From contig NZ_SMCS01000001.1 of NCBI RefSeq assembly GCF_004342265.1, forward strand, positions 806,001 through 870,000: a stretch of 64,000 nt of DNA, in the 5' to 3' direction. Source of the stretch: Luteibacter rhizovicinus (lineage in GTDB: Bacteria; Pseudomonadota; Gammaproteobacteria; Xanthomonadales; Rhodanobacteraceae). Under the pieces are notes generated by a model. The model was not told the DNA's origin and did not search any database. It saw only the letters and a list, made by a program, of their open reading frames with translations. A program made the position numbers and the translations under genes. Shown piece after piece: positions 35,043-43,518 of this stretch. How positions within the stretch are numbered: position 1 is the stretch's first letter; each line of letters starts with the position of its first letter.

Positions 35043-36274
35043 GAGCGCTGTGGTTTGCGCTGACGGTGTTTGTCCTGGGCATTTGCGTGACGACGGTGGC
35101 GCTTGCTGATGGTACGTCGTGTCCCGGATATGCGGGTGCGATGGCGCGGTGTCAGGCGGCAATTCCGCAGTCGGATAGTCAGTATTGGCAGGTTTCTAAG
35201 CAATGCTCGTTCGCTGGTGACTGGCCGGACAACCCGACCGGCATGTATCAGGTGACGTATGAGATGACGGGCAAGGACGTGAACGCGGGCAGGACGTCGG
35301 TTTCGCGTTTTGAGTTTCAGAAGTGCGTCGAGCCCGAATGCAAAGCCGGTGTATTTGTAGCGGGAGCATCTCCGGCGGATCAGTCGGGCTTAGGTTGCAG
35401 TGGATCGTGTGCGACCAGATTCAATATTCAGATAGGCGCGTCTGCGTTGTGGGGAATGGAAACCACAGGTGACGTTTGTCCTGCTGGTGCAGCTCAAGAT
35501 AAGACCGGTGCGGCTGCAACGCCTCCTACGAATCCGGGCTATACGCCTGATGATGCGGGCGATCCGGGTAAGGGTGGCACGTACTGCGCTAATGAGCCTC
35601 CGGTCTGCACTCACGGTCCTGCACCGAATACGGGTGGCGGCACGGGTACGGGTACGGGCACCGGTGGTACGGGTGGCGATGGCGGCACGGGTACGGGCAC
35701 TGGTGGAACGGGCGGCGATGGCGGCACAGGAACGGGCACCGGTGGTACGGGTGGTACCGGAGGAACGGGCGGTACAGGCGGCACAGGTGGCACAGGCGGC
35801 ACGGGTGGGACGGGTGGGACGGGCGGTACCGGTGGCACGGGAGGTACGGGAACGGGCGGCACGGGCACAGGTACGGGCGGTGGCACCGGTACGGGCACGG
35901 GCGGCACAGGGACGGGCTCGGGTGACAGTGGTGACGGTAAGGATAAATGCACGGCGGGCGACGCGTGTACGGCGGGTGATGCAGCCGGTGTACCGGGGAC
36001 GATGTACACGGGCTCGGGACAGACCATCGGTGGCGTCTACGGCGATTTCAAAACGAGGGTTTCGAATTCGCCACTGGTGAGTGCCTCGACAGGATTTTTC
36101 GTGGTGTCGACGGGCGGTGCATGTCCCGTGTGGTCGGTGCCTGCGACGAAGTACACGCCGGTGTTGGTGTTCGACCAGTTGTGCGGTGGAGCCCTTGCGA
36201 GAGCGTTGGCTTTGGCGGGATGGATTGTTCTTGCAGCGGGAGCATGGTGTGCGTTTCGTATCGCTATGTACTAA
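35039..36274 (+). CDS. Minor coat/adsorption protein (pIII) with glycine-threonine linker
   Basis: 411 residues. A signal peptide (VRALWFALTVFVLGICVTTV, cleavage after ALA) is followed by a Cys-rich receptor domain (about 28-190; CPGYAGAMARCQ, KCVEPECKAG, GCSGSC). A long Gly-Thr-Asp linker (about 200-300) comes next, then a second Cys-containing part (KDKCTAGDACTAGDAAGVPG), and a C-terminal membrane helix (LARALALAGWIVLAAGAWCA). This is the domain plan of phage adsorption proteins. The GTG start at 35039 gives the clean signal; a longer upstream frame overlaps the coat gene. It overlaps the next gene by 26 bases. Confidence 0.82.
   Translation: MRALWFALTVFVLGICVTTVALADGTSCPGYAGAMARCQAAIPQSDSQYWQVSKQCSFAGDWPDNPTGMYQVTYEMTGKDVNAGRTSVSRFEFQKCVEPECKAGVFVAGASPADQSGLGCSGSCATRFNIQIGASALWGMETTGDVCPAGAAQDKTGAAATPPTNPGYTPDDAGDPGKGGTYCANEPPVCTHGPAPNTGGGTGTGTGTGGTGGDGGTGTGTGGTGGDGGTGTGTGGTGGTGGTGGTGGTGGTGGTGGTGGTGGTGGTGGTGTGGTGTGTGGGTGTGTGGTGTGSGDSGDGKDKCTAGDACTAGDAAGVPGTMYTGSGQTIGGVYGDFKTRVSNSPLVSASTGFFVVSTGGACPVWSVPATKYTPVLVFDQLCGGALARALALAGWIVLAAGAWCAFRIAMY
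35634..35927 (+). repeat. Glycine-threonine tandem repeat inside pIII
   Basis: GGYACG/GGCACV-type hexamers and nonamers encode (GGTG)n and GGTGGDGG units over about 295 bases. The array is variable in unit order and is prone to length change. It is a protein linker and not a CRISPR array: no spacers. Confidence 0.85.
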
Positions 36275-36872
36275 CGCGGTCGCCGCGTTGATTTTCGGGC
36301 TCGTGCTGACCGTGTTTGTTCCATCGGTGGCGCGAGCGGATGTTCCGGCCAATGGTCCGGGCTATACGTGTGCGATGGAGCCGGACGGCGTTATCAAGTG
36401 CACGGACGGTAGCCTCGGCGGTACGGGTCAGACGTGTGTGGTGGACAAGGACACCGGCAAGCAGGTCTGTACGAACACGGGTGGCGGTACCGGTGGCGGT
36501 ACGGGCGGTACGGGCGGGACCGGTGGTGGATCGAGCGGAGGTGGTACGTCGACGGGCACGGGTTTCGTATCGAAAATTACGGGCTGGTTTTCCGGGGCCA
36601 TGTCGTCGTTCTTCAGCGGCATCGTTGCGCTGCTAAAGGACATGTTGGTGTTGTTCTTCGGTGCGGTGCTGGCACTGTTTGCAGTGATCGTCGAAGCCAT
36701 TCCAGTGCCGGACTTCATTAAGACCTACAGCATGGGTGCGTTGCTAAGCGCGGCGGGGCCAGACGTAGGCTATTTCCTCAACGTGTTGCGTATCGGCCAA
36801 TCGCTTTCGATCATCGGTGCCGCGTACGCGTTTCGCTTGCTACGCAAGCTGCTGACTCTTTTCCAGTGGTGA
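36249..36872 (+). CDS. Second glycine-linked minor coat protein, pVI-like C terminus
   Basis: 207 residues from a GTG overlapping the pIII end. A signal peptide (VRFVSLCTNAVAALIFGLVL) ends in SVARA. A short domain with disulfide-type cysteines follows (CAMEPDGVIKCTDGS, CVVDKDTGKQVC), then a Gly/Thr/Ser linker (about 80-105), then a multi-helix hydrophobic C terminus (FFSGIVALLKDMLVLFFGAV and SIIGAAYAFRLLRKLLTLFQ) that resembles pVI. The fusion of a secreted Cys domain to a pVI-like base is unusual and hints at a two-part adsorption head. It lies 4 bases before the Zot gene. Confidence 0.72.
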   Translation: MRFVSLCTNAVAALIFGLVLTVFVPSVARADVPANGPGYTCAMEPDGVIKCTDGSLGGTGQTCVVDKDTGKQVCTNTGGGTGGGTGGTGGTGGGSSGGGTSTGTGFVSKITGWFSGAMSSFFSGIVALLKDMLVLFFGAVLALFAVIVEAIPVPDFIKTYSMGALLSAAGPDVGYFLNVLRIGQSLSIIGAAYAFRLLRKLLTLFQW

Positions 36873-36876
36873 CCTC

Positions 36877-38217
36877 ATGCTAGTTTTCAACGAAGGCGTG
36901 CCGCGCTCGGGCAAGAGCTACGACACGGTGAAGAACCATATTTTGCCTGCGCTGAAGAAGGGTCGAACGGTCTACGCGCGACTCAACGGTTTGAATCACG
37001 AAAAGATCGCTGCGCATCTGGAAATGGATGTGGAGCGCGTTCGCGAGTTGTTGATTCACGTGCCGACGAAGAAGGTCGTTGAGACGTTTCTTGCGGTGCC
37101 GCCTCCCGATGGTGACGCGGTGGATGAAGACGGCGATTCGATTGCCTGGACAATCCCGGCGCATTTGCAGAACGCGTTGTTTGTTATCGATGAGATTCAC
37201 GAGTTCTACGTGACGGGGCGTCAGCCGTTGCCGGAGCCGGTCGAACAGTTCTTCGCGTTGCATGGCCAGAACGGCATGGATGGCGTCATCATGACGCAGG
37301 CATATAAGCGCCTTCATGCGGTGATTCGTTCGCGTATCGAACGCAAGAATCAGTTTCAAAAGCTGAGTGCGATCGGTCTGAATAGTCGCTATCGCGCGCG
37401 CTATTTCGTGACCATTGCCCCGGATAAATACGAACGTGTGGGTGGTGACACGTTCAAGTACGACAAGAAGATTTTCCCGCTGTACGCGGGCTATGCGAAG
37501 GGTGCGACGAACACGGAGGTGTATGGCGGTGGTGGGAAGACGCCGTGGTCGAAGGTGTTGCCGGTAGGTGCGCTGGTGGTGGTTGCGTTGTTCTTCGCGG
37601 TACCGTTTTTGTGGCGGTTTTTCCACGGTGAAGTGGGCTTGACGAAGGCGCCGCCGAAGCCTGCGTATGTGAGTGGTCCGGTATCGTCGTCCTCGGTGTC
37701 AGCGAATCCGTCTGGCGAGAAAGCGGCGCCGGTTAAGAGTGCTGTATTGCCGACGAACGATCACGGCAAGTACGATACGACCGGCATGCCGCCTGAGGTG
37801 GCTTTCATTTTTGATATCAGTCAGCAGGCGCGGCCGCGATTGGCGGGCACGGTGGAGATGGGCGGTAACACCATGGGTGTTGTCGAGTGGCGCGAGAGTC
37901 AGGGGCATGTGTTAGAGCGCATGGGCTTCGATGAGATTCGCGCTCTTGGGCTCACGGTTTCGATGACCGCGTACGGGGTGAAGTTGGCGTGGCAGAAACA
38001 AGTTATCGTGGTGACGCGTTGGCCGGTCGATATGCCGGGCACCGTGGCCGATGATCCTCGTTCGTCACCGGCAGCGCCGGTGTCGGCTACGCCGAGCGTA
38101 AGCGAGCCGTCGCCGACATTGGCGCGCACATCTCGTCCGCCGGAGCAATGGGCTGGTGGCGGCGTAGGGCAGCCATACGCTCCACCTGAGTTAACGACTG
38201 TGTCGGCTATACGGTAA
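36877..38217 (+). CDS. Zot/pI assembly ATPase
   Basis: 446 residues. An N-terminal cytoplasmic ATPase domain carries Walker A (VPRSGKSY at about residues 8-15) and Walker B (ALFVIDEIHEF at about 105). One membrane helix follows near 228-245 (VLPVGALVVVALFFAVPFLW), then a periplasmic part to the C terminus. This is the Zonular-occludens-toxin-like morphogenesis protein that extrudes inovirus DNA through the envelope. It shares its operon with the minor coat proteins. A C-terminal Pro/Ser/Thr-rich tail ends the protein. It is the hallmark gene of the prophage. Confidence 0.92.
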   Translation: MLVFNEGVPRSGKSYDTVKNHILPALKKGRTVYARLNGLNHEKIAAHLEMDVERVRELLIHVPTKKVVETFLAVPPPDGDAVDEDGDSIAWTIPAHLQNALFVIDEIHEFYVTGRQPLPEPVEQFFALHGQNGMDGVIMTQAYKRLHAVIRSRIERKNQFQKLSAIGLNSRYRARYFVTIAPDKYERVGGDTFKYDKKIFPLYAGYAKGATNTEVYGGGGKTPWSKVLPVGALVVVALFFAVPFLWRFFHGEVGLTKAPPKPAYVSGPVSSSSVSANPSGEKAAPVKSAVLPTNDHGKYDTTGMPPEVAFIFDISQQARPRLAGTVEMGGNTMGVVEWRESQGHVLERMGFDEIRALGLTVSMTAYGVKLAWQKQVIVVTRWPVDMPGTVADDPRSSPAAPVSATPSVSEPSPTLARTSRPPEQWAGGGVGQPYAPPELTTVSAIR

Positions 38218-38242
38218 TTTTTGAACGGAACAGGGGGATTTC

Positions 38243-38437
38243 ATGGATACGATGAGGCTAATCGCTGTTGTGGTGCTGGGTGTCGCTGTGGCGTTCAATC
38301 TGTTTCGTGCGCTTCTTCGTATGACGCGTCGGGCGGAAATGTCGCCGGTCTGGGCTGTGGGTCTGTTGCTTTGCTGCGTGTCCATCTGCCTGTCCATCTA
38401 CGGCGTATTTCGATACTTTGCGCAGTCCGGGGTGTAG
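38243..38437 (+). CDS. Phage small membrane protein
   Basis: 64 residues with two hydrophobic helices (MRLIAVVVLGVAVAFNLF and GLLLCCVSICLSIYGVFRYF). GGGGGATTT precedes the ATG. It is the last gene before the transcription terminator of the structural operon. Function unknown. Confidence 0.6.
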   Translation: MDTMRLIAVVVLGVAVAFNLFRALLRMTRRAEMSPVWAVGLLLCCVSICLSIYGVFRYFAQSGV

Positions 38438-38481
38438 GGGTGGAACCCCTACGGATACGCTCTCCGACCTCGCCAACGAAG

Positions 38482-38517
38482 AAGCCCCGATCATCACTGG
38501 CCGGGGCTTTCTTTTGA
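38482..38517 (+). terminator. Terminator of the prophage structural operon
   Basis: AAGCCCCG at 38482-38489 pairs with CGGGGCTT at 38502-38509 around a 12-base loop, followed by TCTTTTG. It lies between the plus-strand structural operon and the convergent small gene. Confidence 0.75.
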
Positions 38518-38520
38518 CCT

Positions 38521-38781
38521 CTATCCATTCCCCGGCAAACCCGCTCTTAGCTCTCTGGCAATGGCAAGAATGGTGTGTGGTGCGAGGCCGCCACTTGCGA
38601 AGGTTTGCCCTGGGGGAATCAGGCGTTGCTGTCGGAACCGCCAACCGCGCCATTTGGGTAGTGCGAGATCTAGCTGACCGGAAACGTGGTTGAGGTGGTG
38701 TGCTAGCAGGGTGTGTAGCGAGAAGATCTGTCCGTGCGGACCTGTCAATATATCGCCGTCAAGCTGCCATCCATTGTGCAT
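38521..38781 (-). CDS. Prophage small protein near the right end
   Basis: 86 residues starting MHNGWQLDGDILTGPHGQIF, with WQLDG and HGQIFSLHTL reminiscent of small phage proteins of the DUF3653 kind. It is transcribed toward the structural operon and its ATG lies 60 bases inside the right attachment site. It might be an immunity or replication-control protein; this is not proven. Confidence 0.55.
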   Translation of the reverse strand: MHNGWQLDGDILTGPHGQIFSLHTLLAHHLNHVSGQLDLALPKWRGWRFRQQRLIPPGQTFASGGLAPHTILAIARELRAGLPGNG

Positions 38782-38842
38782 GTGAGGCTCCTAGTGGTGA
38801 AAGCCTTGACTGACGCAACAAGCGTGCCAAACCACGTAGCCA

Positions 38843-38870
38843 ATTGCGCATAATGTATATTATGTAAAAT
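38843..38870. other. dif: Complete dif site at the right prophage junction (attR)
   Basis: ATTGCGCATAA (XerC arm, 38843-38853), TGTATA (centre, 38854-38859) and TTATGTAAAAT (XerD arm, 38860-38870) match the recalled E. coli dif in 24 of 28 positions, with identity from GCGCATAA through TTATGT. This is the chromosome dimer resolution site and therefore places the window in the replication terminus. Both arms are intact, so the host keeps a usable site after phage insertion. Confidence 0.85.
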
Positions 38871-38991
38871 CATAGATCGCGAGGCCGAGCGTTCTTGATC
38901 GCCATCGTCTGGCCAAAGGCCGAGGATGACGGCCGCGCCTCACCTCTTTGCGGTATGCGCGAATCCATGGCGCGCTTACACTGCGACAAAA
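38871..38991. other. Short intergenic stretch at the chromosome side of dif
   Basis: About 120 bases between the right junction and the halogenase stop. Nothing recognised. Confidence 0.4.
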
Positions 38992-40590
38992 TCAGCCGTC
39001 TAGAACAGACGCCGCGATGCCCGCATCTGACCGGCTGCGCTGCGTATGCTCACGGCACAGTTGTTCGACAAGCGCACGATGGTTCGGCAGATCGTCGAGT
39101 GCACGAGCGGCCGCTTGCCGGATCATCGTGAATTCCTGGCGCGCCGCTTCCATGTGCGGATAGGCGCTGCGCATGGGCTCGAGGTCGGTCCGGAACTCCA
39201 TCCCGTACAGCACGTACTGCCAGCTGGCGGTCATGAACATTTCCAGGTCGCTAACGAAATCCAACCTGTGCGGCGGACGTTGCTTCCACTTCGCGAGCTT
39301 TTCCTGCAGGGTTTGCGGGATGCTGGCGACGTCGCAGTTGTCGATCCAGAACGGCGAGTCACGCCGCTGGCTCAGACAATAGTGCATCTTGATGAAGTCG
39401 ATGATGCGGTCGTAGCGTGCAACTATCATCTCATTGAAATGACGCGCAGCACTTGCCATGTCGTCGGTGTCGCTGGGCAACAGGTGCGTGAGCAGATAGG
39501 TCGCCAACTCGATCAGCGCGATGCCGGTGGATTCCAGCGGCTCGACGAAGCCGCCGGCAAGACCCACCGCTATGCAGTTCTTGCGCCAGTGCTCGGGGCG
39601 GTATCCCGTCTCGAACTTGATGTGCATGGCCTTCAGGCCCTCCCCTGCACCGCCCAAGTATCGCCGGAAGACTTCCTCGGCACGATCGTCGGTGGTGTGC
39701 CGCGACGAATACACGTAGCCGGTGCCACGCCGCTTCTGCAAACCGATGTCCCAGATCCAGCCGGCCTCCTGGGCGGTGGAGATGGTGTACGAGGGAATCG
39801 GTGCATCGGGCGTTTCGTACGGCACCTGCATGGCCACGGCGCGATCGGCGAACAGAACATCCGCACGGCTGCGGAACGGGGACTGCATCACGTTGCCGAT
39901 CAGCATGCTGCGCAGTCCGGTGCAGTCCACGTATAGATCGGCGGTGAGCTCACCCTCCTCCTTCGTCACCACGCGTGCGATGGCACCGTGCTCGTCCAGC
40001 TCCGTGCGCTCCACTGTCGCCACATGCCGAACCACGCCAAGCGCCTGCTGGCCGTGCTCGGCGAGCACGCGTGCGAAGCAGGCGGCATCGAAGTGGAAGG
40101 CGTGATTCATCGGCCCCTGATAGTCCGCATCCCTTGCGCGCCTGGGCGCACGCGAGTGATCGACCAGCGTGCTCTGCATCGACACGGCGTCGGCGAACGC
40201 CATGCCCTCTGGCGCGGCACCGAGCAGCCAGTACGGCAACAACTCGGGGCCACCCGGACGCTGGCTGGGTGCGTTGAATGGATGAAAGAAGTGATCCGCT
40301 CCGGGTGTTCCCGGGGGCCGCACCCAATGGCGATAGTGGATGCCCTGCTTGTACGTCGCGGTGGCACCGACCAGGAAGCGGCGTTCGTCCAGGCCGATGG
40401 CAGCCAGCGTGCCGCGAATGGAGGGAAACGTGGCTTCGCCAACGCCTAGCAGGCCGATGTCCGGCGATTCCACCAGATGCACCTGCACGCTCCGAGGATC
40501 GACCGCGTTGACCGCTTTGGCCAGATAGCACGCCGCCAGCCAACCGGCGGTGCCGCCGCCTACGATCAATACTTTCCTCAGACGCGCCAT
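38992..40590 (-). CDS. Flavin-dependent tryptophan halogenase family protein
   Basis: 532 residues. The FAD-binding GGGTAGW lies at about 8-14, and the Lys-containing active-site stretch near 75 is replaced by LVGATATYKQGIHYRHW. The WxWxIP signature is altered to WIWDIGL. The C-terminal half has FVEPLESTGIALIELATYLL, the usual LExT block. Family enzymes chlorinate or brominate indoles with FADH2 from a reductase. In Xanthomonadales many members sit beside TonB receptors in sugar loci and have no proven halide reaction. The start at 40590 fits the family N terminus. It lies downstream of the receptor on the same strand. Confidence 0.88.
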   Translation of the reverse strand: MARLRKVLIVGGGTAGWLAACYLAKAVNAVDPRSVQVHLVESPDIGLLGVGEATFPSIRGTLAAIGLDERRFLVGATATYKQGIHYRHWVRPPGTPGADHFFHPFNAPSQRPGGPELLPYWLLGAAPEGMAFADAVSMQSTLVDHSRAPRRARDADYQGPMNHAFHFDAACFARVLAEHGQQALGVVRHVATVERTELDEHGAIARVVTKEEGELTADLYVDCTGLRSMLIGNVMQSPFRSRADVLFADRAVAMQVPYETPDAPIPSYTISTAQEAGWIWDIGLQKRRGTGYVYSSRHTTDDRAEEVFRRYLGGAGEGLKAMHIKFETGYRPEHWRKNCIAVGLAGGFVEPLESTGIALIELATYLLTHLLPSDTDDMASAARHFNEMIVARYDRIIDFIKMHYCLSQRRDSPFWIDNCDVASIPQTLQEKLAKWKQRPPHRLDFVSDLEMFMTASWQYVLYGMEFRTDLEPMRSAYPHMEAARQEFTMIRQAAARALDDLPNHRALVEQLCREHTQRSRSDAGIAASVLDG

Positions 40591-40682
40591 GGTGTGTACC
40601 CGCCGGTGCTGCACGATGAAAAGAAAGAATTGCCGGGCCGCCCCACGCGGACCCGGCAAAAACGCCATTCCCGGGAGGGATA

Positions 40683-40706
40683 GGCGACGCTCTTGAGAGC
40701 GTCGCC
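40683..40706 (-). other. Perfect hairpin between receptor and halogenase genes
   Basis: GGCGACGCTC and GAGCGTCGCC flank TTGA: a 10-bp stem with a 4-base loop. No T-tract follows on the minus strand, so read-through to the halogenase is likely. It may set relative expression by protecting the upstream mRNA. Confidence 0.6.
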
Positions 40707-40761
40707 GGTAGAACGGCAAACGTCAGGCGACACGTGCGTCATGTGGCCGCCATGTATTACC

Positions 40762-43200
40762 TCAGAACCACACACCGACCTGGACGCCATAGGTACGCGG
40801 CGCGAGGTACTGCGACACGTACTGCAGCGAGCCATCGGACATCTGGAAACGGCCGGCGCTGGTGCGGGTCTTCTCATCGGACACGTTCTGCACATAGGCG
40901 TTGACCCACCACTTGTCACCCGGCTCGCTGTAGCGCAGCGACAGGTCGCCACGCACGTACGCTTTCTGCTTGTCGCCCGAACCCAGGTTGAAGTAGCTCA
41001 GCCATTGCGAGCTCTGGTACTGCGCACTGGCGCGAGGCGTGAGGCGCCCGCCGTTGCCAAGGTGGAACGTGTGCTCGTAGATGCCGGTGAGCGACACATC
41101 CGGCGCGTGCGGAAGATCGTTGCCGGTGACGTTCATGCAGTTGGCGAGGTTGGACTGCGGCGGGCATGCCGGCAGGCCCTGGTAGTCGTTGGAACCGGCG
41201 TAGATCAGGGTTCCGAGCTTCTTCTTCGGAATGGCCGAGAAGATCAGGTTGAAGCGATCGTCCTTCTGCTGATACGCCAGCTCCGACTCGAATCCAAGCA
41301 CCTTGGTGCTGCCGCCCACGTTGGAGAAACCCAGGCCGTGGTTGCCATCCGGATAGACGATGGGCGCGGAAAGCTGGAAGTTCTTGAAGTCTTCGTAATA
41401 GATGGCCGTGTTCCACGTCATGTGGCCATCGAAGAAGGCGAACTTGCTGCCGACTTCATAGTTGGTCAGGCTCTCGGGCTTGTACAGCGTGCCCGCATCT
41501 TGCGTACCACCTGACTTATAGCCGGTGGACACGCTGGCGTAGAGCATGCCGTTCTCGCTGATGTCGGTATCCAGGCGTATCAGCCAGGTCGGCTTGCTTT
41601 TGCTGTACTTGGCGGTGTTCCGCTGCGAAATGGCGAAGCCGTTCGACGGATCCGGATACACGTCCGGAGAGATCGGTACCTGCGGCACGGTCGGATCGTA
41701 CGCCCAACCCCAGTTGATGCCGCCCTTGTTTTCCTTGTCGTCATGCGACCAGCGCAAGCCGCCGGTGAGGCGCCAGTGGTCGCTGAGATGCCAGGTGGCC
41801 TGACCGAACAACGCGTACGACTCCACCGTTTCCTTCGGCTGGATGAAGGAACCCTGCCAGCTCACGGTGCCGTAGCGCGTACCGTTCATGATGGGGATGT
41901 CGAACCGGATGTCGTTGTTCTCGTAGCCATAGTACGCACCGAGGATCCAATCCACCGTCTGCGGCCCGGTCGACTTCAGGTTGATCTCCTGGCTCCAGTT
42001 CTTGTAGTTGGAGTCGTTGGTGCGATCGTCCTGGTAGACGCCATTGGTGGTGAAGCTGGTGGGCACGCTGACACCGACATCCTGGTCGAAGTCGCTCTTG
42101 CCGGAGTAACTGTTGTAGCCGGCGATGTAGCTGAGCTGCATGCTGTCGTTGATGTTCCAGTCCATGCGGCTGCGTACCGTGTTGGACGTACGGTGGAGGT
42201 ACGGCGCGGTGTCGATCAGCGCGGACCAGAAATCCTGCCCCTGGCGCGGTGTCTGCATCAGGCTCATGCTGGGCGTGCCGCGATCGACGAAGTACTCATA
42301 CGACAGGTTCCACTTGAACGAGTCGCTGGGTTGCCACAGCGCGCTGACGCGTGCCGCGGACTGATCCTGCGCGTTGTACTTGTCGCCGCGCTGCACGTAC
42401 TGGCCGGGGTCGATCGGCTTGAAGTTGGCCAGCGTGCCGCCGGAAGCGGACGACGCAAGATACGCCTGCTGCTGCTGCGCGACGGTGGGCAGTTGGCTCG
42501 ACGGATTCTGGTAGTCGACGTAGCCATCGTGCTGCTCGTGCACCACGGCGACGCGCATGGCAAAGGTATTGCTGATGGGCAGGTTGAACGCGGCGCGCGA
42601 GCCGATCTGGTTGTAGTTGCCCGCCTCAATCTGCGCATTGCCGTAAAAGCCCGCGCCGATGTCCGGCTTGGCCGTCTGGAAGCTGATGGCTCCGGCTGTG
42701 GAGTTGCGGCCCCAAAGGGTGCCCTGGGGGCCGCGCAGCACTTCGACGCCATCCATATCCAGCAACAGACCCGACGCGGCCTCGGCGCGTGGTGCGTACA
42801 CGCCGTCGACGAAGGTGGCGACTTCGGGATCGGCATATTCGGTCTTGGCGCTGTCGTTGCCGATGCCGCGCAGGGTAAGCGTCACGACGCCATGATCGCC
42901 CTGCGATGTACCCTGCAGGCCTGGTACCAGTTTGGTCAGGTCCTGCACGGTCATGACGCGCTCTCTGTCGAGCGTGTCAACGGTGATCGCCGTGACCGCC
43001 ACCGGCGTTTTCTGAAGCGGCGTATCGCGCTTGGTCGCGGTAACCGAGACGGCATCCAGATTCTGGACTTTCTTGTCGGCAGCCTCTGGATTCCTGGATG
43101 ACGGGTTCTGCACTGTTGCGTCCTGATCCGCCGCATACAGCGTGGCCGGAGCAAACGCGAGTGACATGGCGACATACAACAACTTGTGACGCAGATTCAT
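40762..43200 (-). CDS. TonB-dependent outer-membrane receptor
   Basis: 812 residues. A signal peptide (MNLRHKLLYVAMSLAFAPATLYA) is followed by a plug domain (LDAVSVTATKRDTPLQKTPV; EVLRGPQGTLWGRNSTAGAI) and a 22-strand barrel that ends in a C-terminal aromatic strand, GVQVGVWF. The TonB box-like segment is near residues 45-55. Similar receptors import oligosaccharides or aromatic compounds. GGGGAGAG precedes the ATG. A LacI-type operator lies 100 bases upstream, so the receptor is probably induced by the same sugar as the GH3 enzyme. Confidence 0.93.
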   Translation of the reverse strand: MNLRHKLLYVAMSLAFAPATLYAADQDATVQNPSSRNPEAADKKVQNLDAVSVTATKRDTPLQKTPVAVTAITVDTLDRERVMTVQDLTKLVPGLQGTSQGDHGVVTLTLRGIGNDSAKTEYADPEVATFVDGVYAPRAEAASGLLLDMDGVEVLRGPQGTLWGRNSTAGAISFQTAKPDIGAGFYGNAQIEAGNYNQIGSRAAFNLPISNTFAMRVAVVHEQHDGYVDYQNPSSQLPTVAQQQQAYLASSASGGTLANFKPIDPGQYVQRGDKYNAQDQSAARVSALWQPSDSFKWNLSYEYFVDRGTPSMSLMQTPRQGQDFWSALIDTAPYLHRTSNTVRSRMDWNINDSMQLSYIAGYNSYSGKSDFDQDVGVSVPTSFTTNGVYQDDRTNDSNYKNWSQEINLKSTGPQTVDWILGAYYGYENNDIRFDIPIMNGTRYGTVSWQGSFIQPKETVESYALFGQATWHLSDHWRLTGGLRWSHDDKENKGGINWGWAYDPTVPQVPISPDVYPDPSNGFAISQRNTAKYSKSKPTWLIRLDTDISENGMLYASVSTGYKSGGTQDAGTLYKPESLTNYEVGSKFAFFDGHMTWNTAIYYEDFKNFQLSAPIVYPDGNHGLGFSNVGGSTKVLGFESELAYQQKDDRFNLIFSAIPKKKLGTLIYAGSNDYQGLPACPPQSNLANCMNVTGNDLPHAPDVSLTGIYEHTFHLGNGGRLTPRASAQYQSSQWLSYFNLGSGDKQKAYVRGDLSLRYSEPGDKWWVNAYVQNVSDEKTRTSAGRFQMSDGSLQYVSQYLAPRTYGVQVGVWF

Positions 43201-43518
43201 CTGGCTCTCCCCTCTCAATCGTTCGGATCAGTGTTGTTCGCCGCAAGCGACGACCATTACAAAGACTTTCCAACTCCCCTGGGCGCGCCATCAACCCCGA
43301 ATGACAGCGCTGTCATTGCTGGATAATAGAACTCCCTTGCGATGAATGCTTGCCGCACGGCAGCAAGTCATCAAGGCACTCACAGACTCATGTTGTATAG
43401 CCCCGAAACGCTTGGCGAACCTGTCAGCGATTCGATATTGGTGCGGCGCAAAGAGACCTCTAGCCGCGCGATCTATGAAGACGGTCCCCCATCGCCACTG
43501 TGAACATCGTTTCGACCT
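43201..43518. other. Intergenic region carrying the receptor promoter
   Basis: About 320 bases. It holds the operator at 43300-43317. No gene is recognised in the rest; several short frames show no family resemblance. Confidence 0.45.
43300..43317. promoter_or_regulatory. LacI-type operator before the TonB receptor
   Basis: AATGACAGC-GCTGTCATT is a perfect 18-bp palindrome with the central CG typical of LacI-family operators. The core TGACAGCGCTGTCA recurs at 46147-46160 before the GH3 gene. The LacI regulator of the locus is the likely ligand. Confidence 0.75.

Noticed and set aside
35634-35927. Regular repeat array that at first sight resembles a CRISPR or minisatellite
   Set aside because: The units are in frame, encode Gly-Thr linkers within the pIII protein, and have no spacers.
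35390-36352. Long minus-strand open frame opposite pIII
   Set aside because: It is an Arg/Thr-rich shadow of the Gly-Thr repeats with no start signal or family.
41743-43101. 452-codon plus-strand open frame opposite the TonB receptor
   Set aside because: Antisense shadow; the receptor frame has full family motifs and a signal peptide.
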